Source of the DNA: Lysobacteraceae bacterium
Lineage (GTDB): Bacteria > Pseudomonadota > Gammaproteobacteria > Xanthomonadales > Xanthomonadaceae
Reading direction: 5' to 3'
Assembly: GCA_003449515.1 (NCBI GenBank)
Contig: DMHI01000138.1
Coordinates: forward strand, 1-10,969
Length of the DNA: 10,969 nucleotides
Part shown: positions 6,387 through 10,969 of the stretch, piece by piece
Layout: each line of letters opens with the position of its first letter
How positions within the stretch are numbered: the first letter of the stretch is position 1
Program-made: the position numbers and the translations under genes
The notes under the pieces: generated by a model
What the model was told of the DNA's origin: nothing
Seen by the model: only the letters and a program-made list of their open reading frames with translations
Database searches by the model: none

Positions 6387-6425
6387 CGCGGCTAGCATAG
6401 CCGGCATCACCCCGGAGACGATCCG
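6387..6425. promoter_or_regulatory. Divergent hutI/hutF control region
   Basis: Only 39 bases separate the two start codons, so both promoters must be very compact or reach into the genes. On minus, TATGCT (6394-6399) is a possible -10 about eight bases from ATG 6386, which would make a nearly leaderless hutI mRNA or favour an internal start. On plus, TAGCAT (6393-6398) could serve hutF, whose ribosome-binding site is GGAG (6414-6417). No clear HutC-type palindrome is visible. Confidence 0.35.
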
Positions 6426-7700
6426 ATGCCGAATGCCGAAGTCGTGCCGCCGCGTGTCGAGCCCACCGCCGCACTGGCGCGCCTCGAACCGCCAGGCTGG
6501 CGCTTGCCGGGCATCGCCAACCTGCATTCGCATGCGTTCCAGCGGGCGATGGCGGGCCTGGCCGAGCGCCAGGTCGGCGCGCAGGACAGCTTCTGGTCGT
6601 GGCGCGAGACGATGTACCGCTTCGCCGGACGCGTCGATCCCGACGCGCAGTTCGCCATTGCGCGACAGCTCTACGTCGAGATGCTGGAGGCCGGCTACAC
6701 CGCCGTCTGCGAGTTCCACTACCTGCACCACGCGCCGGATGGGCGGCCCTGCGCCGAGCCCACCGCGATGGCCGACGCGATCATCGCCGCCGCCGAAGGG
6801 GCCGGCATCCGGCTGACGCTGCTGCCGGTGCTCTACCAGCGCGGCGGCTTCGACGGGCGGGCGCTCGCGGAACGCCAACGCCGCTTCGCCCACTCGACCG
6901 ACAACTTCCTCCGCCTGCACGAGGCGCTGCGCAGGCGTCGCTCGCCGATGCTCGAGGTGGGCGTGGCGTTCCACAGCCTGCGTGCGGTGCCGCTGCCGGC
7001 GATGCGCGAGGTGCTGGACGCCCTCGGCGACGCCCGTGGCCCGGTGCATATCCACATCGCCGAGCAGCAGGCCGAAGTCGACGACTGCCTCGCGGCCCAC
7101 GGGCGCCGGCCGGTGCGCCTGCTGCTCGACGAATTGCCGGTGGACGCGCGCTGGACGCTGGTGCACGCCACCCACCTCGATGGCGATGAGATCGCCGGCA
7201 TCGCGCGCGCGCGCGCCGTGGTGGCGCTGTGCCCGAGCACCGAGGGCAATCTCGGCGATGGGCTGTTCCCGCTGCGCGCCTTTCTCGCCGTCGGCGGACG
7301 CTTCGGCATCGGCTCGGACAGTCATGTGTCGGTCTCGCCGGTCGAAGAGCTGCGCTGGTTGGAATACGGCCAGCGCCTCGTCGAGCAGCGTCGCGCGCGC
7401 GCCGCACTGGCAGCGGGCAGCACCGGAGAGGCGCTGTTGGCGGCGGTGGCTGAGTCGGCGGCGGATGCGAGCGGTTTCGATGCCAGCGACGACGCCCTGT
7501 GGCTCGATGCGGCGCATCCGCTGCTGGCTGCCGCGCGCGCCGACGACGTGGTCGACCGCTGGATCTTCAGCGGCAACCGGCCGCTGCTTCGCGAGGTGCG
7601 TGTCGCCGGCCGTGCCGTGGTGGTGGAAGGCCGCCATCCGCGCCGCGATGAGGCCGCGCGCGGCTACGCGGCGGCCATCGCGCGGCTGCTCGCCGACTGA
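6426..7700 (+). CDS. hutF: Formimidoylglutamate deiminase (histidine degradation)
   Basis: Cytoplasmic zinc amidohydrolase that converts N-formimino-L-glutamate and water to N-formyl-L-glutamate and ammonia. 424 residues from ATG 6426, with GGAG eight bases upstream. Family marks are PGIANLHSHAFQRAMAGLAE (H34, H36 metal ligands; Q39), WSWRETMYRF (R60), CEFHYLHHAPDG (Y99), HIHIAEQ (H208, H210, E213), HATHLD (H247, H250) and GSDSHVS (D298). By memory of the Pseudomonas aeruginosa enzyme (metal ligands at His56, His58, His232, Asp320), these sit about 22 residues early. Part of the N-terminal beta domain therefore appears to be missing, while the C-terminal strands are present. No upstream extension is possible because hutI starts 39 bases away. 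With HutI it gives two successive steps; hutH, hutU and hutG are not in the window. Ends one base from the stop of hom. Confidence 0.93.
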   Translation: MPNAEVVPPRVEPTAALARLEPPGWRLPGIANLHSHAFQRAMAGLAERQVGAQDSFWSWRETMYRFAGRVDPDAQFAIARQLYVEMLEAGYTAVCEFHYLHHAPDGRPCAEPTAMADAIIAAAEGAGIRLTLLPVLYQRGGFDGRALAERQRRFAHSTDNFLRLHEALRRRRSPMLEVGVAFHSLRAVPLPAMREVLDALGDARGPVHIHIAEQQAEVDDCLAAHGRRPVRLLLDELPVDARWTLVHATHLDGDEIAGIARARAVVALCPSTEGNLGDGLFPLRAFLAVGGRFGIGSDSHVSVSPVEELRWLEYGQRLVEQRRARAALAAGSTGEALLAAVAESAADASGFDASDDALWLDAAHPLLAAARADDVVDRWIFSGNRPLLREVRVAGRAVVVEGRHPRRDEAARGYAAAIARLLAD

Positions 7701-7701
7701 G

Positions 7702-8820
7702 TCAGGCAGCGGCGCGGCGCCAGCCGCGGCCGGCCGGTGCCGCTGCGGCCAGCGTGCGCGCGGCGTCGATGACGTCGCTGAGCACGCCGGCGGCAGTCAC
7801 TTCGGGTCCGGCACCGGGCCCGCCGAGCCACAGCGGGCGCTCGGCCTGCAGCTCGGTTTCCACGCGCACGAGGTTCTGTCCCGCCGGCAGCGCCGCGAAC
7901 GGCGAATCCTCCGGCAGGGCCTGCAGGCTGATGCGCGCGCCCGCTGCATCGGCTTCGGCCAACATCACCCAGCGACGGCCGAGCGAGCGTGCCTGGGCGA
8001 TGCGTCCACGCCAGAGCGCGTCCTCGTCGGCGAGGCGGGCGCGCCAGTTCCCCGGTTCGGCCTGCGCCGACGCGATGAAGGGTTCGACGCGGATGCCCGC
8101 CGGCTCGAGGGCGAAGCCGGCCTCGCGCGCCAGCACCAGCAGCTTGCGCGCGAGGTCGTCGGCGCGCAGATCCTCGCCGGGATCGGGCTCGGTGTAGCCG
8201 AGCCGTTCGGCACCGCCCAGCGCATCGCTGAAGGCCTCGCCGGCATGCAGTCGCTCGAGCAGGTAGCTCAGTGAACCGGAGAGCACGCCACTGACACGCC
8301 GGACGCGCTCGCCGCGCAGGCCGATGTCGCGCAGTGGCCCGAGGATGGGGATCGCGGCGCCCACGGTTGTCTCGTAGCGGTAGGGCGCGCCGTGGCGCAC
8401 CGACAGCGCCTGCAGCGTTCGCCATTGGGCGAGGCCGCGGGCGTTGGCGCGCTTGTTGGCGGCGACCACGCCGTGGCCGGCGGCCAGCCACTCCGCGTAG
8501 CGATCGGCGATCTCGTCGCTGGCGGTGCAGTCGATCACCACGGTGGGCGTGTCGCCCGCGCGGGTGAGGTGGCCGAGCAGCGAGCGCAATGCGACGGTGT
8601 CGCGCGGGGCGAGGCGCGCATCCACATCGTCGGGATCGAGCCCGGCGAGGTCCCAGGCGATGCCGCGGCGGTCGAACGTGGCGAGCAGGCGCAAGTCGAT
8701 GCCGGCGGCCTCGCGCAGCCGGGCGGCTTGGCGGGCGAGGCGATGGCGCAGGGCACTGCCGACCTGGCCGCGGGTGCCGATCAGCACGAGGTCGATGCGC
8801 TGGGGGACGGGGAGGCTCAT
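7702..8820 (-). CDS. hom: Homoserine dehydrogenase, monofunctional
   Basis: Reduces aspartate 4-semialdehyde to homoserine with NAD(P)H in the cytoplasm; the branch point to methionine and threonine. 372 residues from ATG 8820, the last gene of the operon. The nucleotide fold begins LVLIGTRGQVGSAL (G15, G18, G21) and continues with VIDCTASDEIADRYAEWL and VVAANKRAN (K123). The catalytic domain has YETTVGAAIPILGPLRDI (149-166), SGVLSGSLSYLL (177-188), GYTEPDPGEDL (208-218) and the catalytic pair D222/K226 in DDLARKLLVLARE. These closely match the dehydrogenase half of E. coli ThrA/MetL. There is no aspartokinase domain and no C-terminal ACT domain, so feedback control by threonine through ACT is not expected. 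The start overlaps the metX stop (ATGA, 8817-8820). Confidence 0.9.
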   Translation of the reverse strand: MSLPVPQRIDLVLIGTRGQVGSALRHRLARQAARLREAAGIDLRLLATFDRRGIAWDLAGLDPDDVDARLAPRDTVALRSLLGHLTRAGDTPTVVIDCTASDEIADRYAEWLAAGHGVVAANKRANARGLAQWRTLQALSVRHGAPYRYETTVGAAIPILGPLRDIGLRGERVRRVSGVLSGSLSYLLERLHAGEAFSDALGGAERLGYTEPDPGEDLRADDLARKLLVLAREAGFALEPAGIRVEPFIASAQAEPGNWRARLADEDALWRGRIAQARSLGRRWVMLAEADAAGARISLQALPEDSPFAALPAGQNLVRVETELQAERPLWLGGPGAGPEVTAAGVLSDVIDAARTLAAAAPAGRGWRRAAA

Positions 8821-9950
8821 GCGGCGTTCTCGATTCTTGGTCGGGGGGCGGTGCTCGCGCGGAAGGCCCGCAGCAGTGGCTCGAGCACGTCCGCGTCGAT
8901 CAGGAAGCCGTCGTGGCCGTGCGCCGAGTCGAGTACGGCGAGGTGTGCGTTGGGCAGCGCGTCCGCCAGCGCGCGCTGCTCGTCGAAGCGGTAGAGCTGG
9001 TCGTCGGGGATACCCACCACCAGCGCCGGTTGCGTGATCGCTCGCAGGGCGGCGTCGAGCCCACCGCGGCCGCGGCCGAGGTCGTGATGATCCATCGCGT
9101 CGAGCAGGGCGAGATAGCTGTTGGCATCGAACCGCTGCACCAGCGCGTCGCCGTGGTGATCGAGCCAGCCGCGCACCGCCGGCTCGCCGCGACGGCGCGC
9201 ACGCGGGCCCTGCACCTGCTCGTCGAGGGCGCGACCGAAGCGGCGTTCGAGCGAACCCGGACTGCGGTAGCTCACCATCGCGATCGCCCGCGCGGCGGCG
9301 AGTCCGGCCGTGGGCGGCGCGTCATCGGCGTAATGGCCATCGCCGAAGGCCGGATCGGCGCGCACGGCCATGCGCTGGGCCTCGCTGATGGCCATGCACC
9401 AGCTCGAGTGCCGCGCCGATGCGGCGATGCTTGCGACCCGGCGCACGCGCGCCGCATCGAGCAACACCCACTCCAGGGCCTGCAGGCCGCCCATCGAGCC
9501 GCCGAGCACCAGGTCGATGCCGCGCACGCCGAGCGCGTCGGCAAGCCGCATCTGCGCCCGCACCTGGTCGCGCACGGTGAGCTTCGGAAAGCGCGGGCCG
9601 AGCCGGCGGCCCGCATTGTCGCGGGTCGCCGGGCCGCTGCTGCCCGAGCAGCCGCCGAGCGCGTTGCTGCAGACGATGAAGTCGCGCGCCGGATCGAGCG
9701 CCTTGCCCGGGCCGAACAGCGCAGCCCACCAGTCGTCGGCGTCGACGCCGCCGGTGAGCGCGTGGCAGACGATGACGGCATTGTCGCCGGTGGCGTTGAG
9801 CCGGCCCCAGGTGCGGTAGGCGAGGTGGTGGCCGGCGAGCTCGCCGCCCTGGTCGAGCGGCAGCGGGCTCGGATCGGTCCAGATCGCCACGCGGCGATCC
9901 GGTGCCTCGGCGCTCGCCGCGCGGGTGGTGCTGGCCGCGGCCACGCTCAT
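8817..9950 (-). CDS. metX: MetX-family homoserine O-acyltransferase
   Basis: Alpha/beta-hydrolase enzyme that acylates the homoserine hydroxyl (acetyl- or succinyl-CoA donor) for methionine synthesis. 377 residues from ATG 9950, the usual size. Seen in order: LAYRTWGRLNATGDNAVIVC, HALTG (63-67), WWAALFGPGKALD, CSNALGGCSGSSGP (94-107), the nucleophile elbow GGSMGGLQALEW (S152), SYRS (227-230), the acid in IPDDQLYRF (D317) and the base in SAHGHDGFL (H346). The triad is intact. Whether the donor is acetyl- or succinyl-CoA cannot be decided by eye. Some Lysobacterales MetX relatives act on serine instead, but the GGSMGG and NALGGC forms and the position between metY and hom favour homoserine. The frame runs on upstream to 10637 but that is a shadow of metY. 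Both ends overlap neighbours by ATGA. Confidence 0.92.
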   Translation of the reverse strand: MSVAAASTTRAASAEAPDRRVAIWTDPSPLPLDQGGELAGHHLAYRTWGRLNATGDNAVIVCHALTGGVDADDWWAALFGPGKALDPARDFIVCSNALGGCSGSSGPATRDNAGRRLGPRFPKLTVRDQVRAQMRLADALGVRGIDLVLGGSMGGLQALEWVLLDAARVRRVASIAASARHSSWCMAISEAQRMAVRADPAFGDGHYADDAPPTAGLAAARAIAMVSYRSPGSLERRFGRALDEQVQGPRARRRGEPAVRGWLDHHGDALVQRFDANSYLALLDAMDHHDLGRGRGGLDAALRAITQPALVVGIPDDQLYRFDEQRALADALPNAHLAVLDSAHGHDGFLIDADVLEPLLRAFRASTAPRPRIENAA

Positions 9951-10969
9951 GCCGCCACGTCGAGCGCGGCGCGGCGCAGCGCGTGCTCGAAGTCCTCGCG
10001 GATGTCGTCGATGTGTTCGATGCCCACCGAGACGCGGATCAGGTCGGGGGTGACGCCCGCGGCCTTCTGTTCGGCATCGGAGAGCTGCTGGTGGGTGGTG
10101 GCGGCCGGGTGGATCACCAGCGTTTTCGCATCGCCCACATTGGCGAGGTGCGAGGCGAGCTGCAGCGCGTCGATGAAGCGTTCGGCGGCGGCGCGGCCGC
10201 CGCGCACGCCGAAGCTCAAGACCCCGCCGAAGCCGCGCTGGAGCAGGCGCTTGGCTTGCGTGTGCTGCGGGTGGGTCTCGAGGCCCGGGTAGTTGACCCA
10301 GGCCACCTCGGGGCGCTGCTGCAGCCAGCGCGCGAGTTCCAGCGCGTTGTCGACGTGGCGCTGCACGCGCAGGCTCAGCGTCTCGAGGCCCTGGATCAGC
10401 AGGAAGCTGTTGAACGGCGACAGCGCCGGGCCGTAATCGCGCAGGCCCTCGACGCGGGCGCGGATGGCGAAGGCGATGTTGCCGAAGGCGCTGTCGGGCC
10501 CGAAGGCCTCCCAGAAATTCAGCCCGTGGTAGCCCGGGGCCGGATCGGTGAACAGCGGGAACTTGCCGTTGCCCCAGTCGAAGGTGCCGGCATCGACGAT
10601 GACGCCGCCGATGCTGGTGCCGTGCCCGCCGATCCACTTGGTGGCCGATGCCACCACGATGTCGGCGCCGTGCTCGATCGGCCGCACGAGGTAGCCCGCC
10701 GCGCCGAAGGTGTTGTCGACGATCAGCGGGATGCCGGCGGCGTGCGCCACGTCGGCCAGCGCGCGCAGGTCGGGCACGTTGAACCGGCCGTTGCCGATCG
10801 ACTCGACGTAGATCGCGCGGGTGGCCGGGCCGATCGCGCGGCGGAAGTCCTCGGCGTCGTCGCCCTCGACGAAGCGCGTGGTGATGCCGAGCCGCGGCAG
10901 CGAGACCTTGAGCTGGTTGTAGGTGCCGCCGTAGAGGTTGCTGGTGGCGAGGATCTCGTCGCCGGCCTT
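9947..10969 (-). CDS. metY: O-acetylhomoserine sulfhydrylase (MetY type), 5' end outside window
   Basis: PLP enzyme that makes homocysteine from O-acyl-homoserine and sulfide. 340 residues are present; about 85 N-terminal residues lie beyond the window edge. The reading continues to the last base: SNLYGGTYNQL, RFVEGDDAEDF, IYVESIGNGRFNVPDL, then LIVDNTFG (PLP-ring Asp), SATKWIGGHGTSIGGVIVD (PLP lysine, codon 10637-10639), DPAPGYHGLNFWEAFG, LSPFNSFLLIQGLETLSLR, NYPGLETHPQH, VGDAKTLVIHPAATTHQQL and VGIEHIDDI. GG(H)GTSIGG and the insert around PGYHGLNF mark MetY rather than cystathionine gamma-synthase (MetB). O-succinylhomoserine sulfhydrylase (MetZ) is a less likely alternative. It is the first gene visible in metY-metX-hom; promoter and any methionine/SAM control lie outside the window. 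Confidence 0.93.
   Translation of the reverse strand, partial: KAGDEILATSNLYGGTYNQLKVSLPRLGITTRFVEGDDAEDFRRAIGPATRAIYVESIGNGRFNVPDLRALADVAHAAGIPLIVDNTFGAAGYLVRPIEHGADIVVASATKWIGGHGTSIGGVIVDAGTFDWGNGKFPLFTDPAPGYHGLNFWEAFGPDSAFGNIAFAIRARVEGLRDYGPALSPFNSFLLIQGLETLSLRVQRHVDNALELARWLQQRPEVAWVNYPGLETHPQHTQAKRLLQRGFGGVLSFGVRGGRAAAERFIDALQLASHLANVGDAKTLVIHPAATTHQQLSDAEQKAAGVTPDLIRVSVGIEHIDDIREDFEHALRRAALDVAA

Noticed and set aside
6387..7637. N-terminal extension of hutI by the open frame running to 7637
   Set aside because: HutI family proteins begin near ATG 6386; the extension is antisense to hutF and has no homologous character.
8589..10292. 567-codon plus-strand open frame opposite hom, metX and metY
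   Set aside because: Its protein is Arg/Ala/His-rich low complexity spanning three real genes on the other strand; no start site or motif supports it.
9951..10637. N-terminal extension of metX up to 10637
   Set aside because: It lies on the same strand as metY in another frame; MetX proteins of 377 residues starting at 9950 have the normal length, and the ATGA overlap supports that start.

Overview
The window is very GC-rich and almost entirely coding. It reads as chromosomal DNA of a gammaproteobacterium, most likely of the Lysobacterales (Xanthomonadales) or a relative. This rests on the general look of the proteins and on the gltX-zur neighbourhood. It is inference; no marker gene settles it. 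There are no mobile elements, CRISPR arrays or tRNA/rRNA genes, and no gene-free stretch longer than about 110 bases.

Layout. (1) Positions 1-391, plus strand: the 3' end of gltX (glutamyl-tRNA synthetase). (2) Positions 420-4847: a probable zinc-homeostasis block. It holds zur (Fur-family zinc repressor) and, overlapping its stop codon by four bases, a secreted AstE/AspA-type zinc hydrolase. Convergent to these is a TonB-dependent outer-membrane receptor with a His/Gly-rich loop (ZnuD-like). Divergent from the receptor is a four-helix MerC-domain membrane protein. The short receptor/MerC intergenic region carries a Zur-box-like sequence covering the best -10 element of both genes. (3) Positions 4857-5103: the small basic ribosomal protein bTHX and a good intrinsic terminator. 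(4) Positions 5148-7700: divergent hutI (minus) and hutF (plus), two consecutive steps of histidine degradation by the formiminoglutamate deiminase route. (5) Positions 7702-10969, minus strand: a methionine-branch operon metY (5'-truncated by the window edge) - metX - hom, with 4-base ATGA overlaps at both junctions.

How the genes work together. In block 2 the simplest model is that Zur, when zinc-loaded, shuts off both the outer-membrane receptor and the MerC-domain protein. Zinc would cross the outer membrane through the receptor and perhaps the inner membrane through the MerC-like protein. The role of the exported zinc hydrolase coupled to zur is unknown, and it is the most novel element here. 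In block 4, HutI makes N-formimino-L-glutamate and HutF deiminates it to N-formyl-L-glutamate. In block 5, Hom makes homoserine, MetX acylates it, and MetY replaces the acyl group with sulfide to give homocysteine.

High GC content creates many long open frames opposite real genes. These were examined and set aside.
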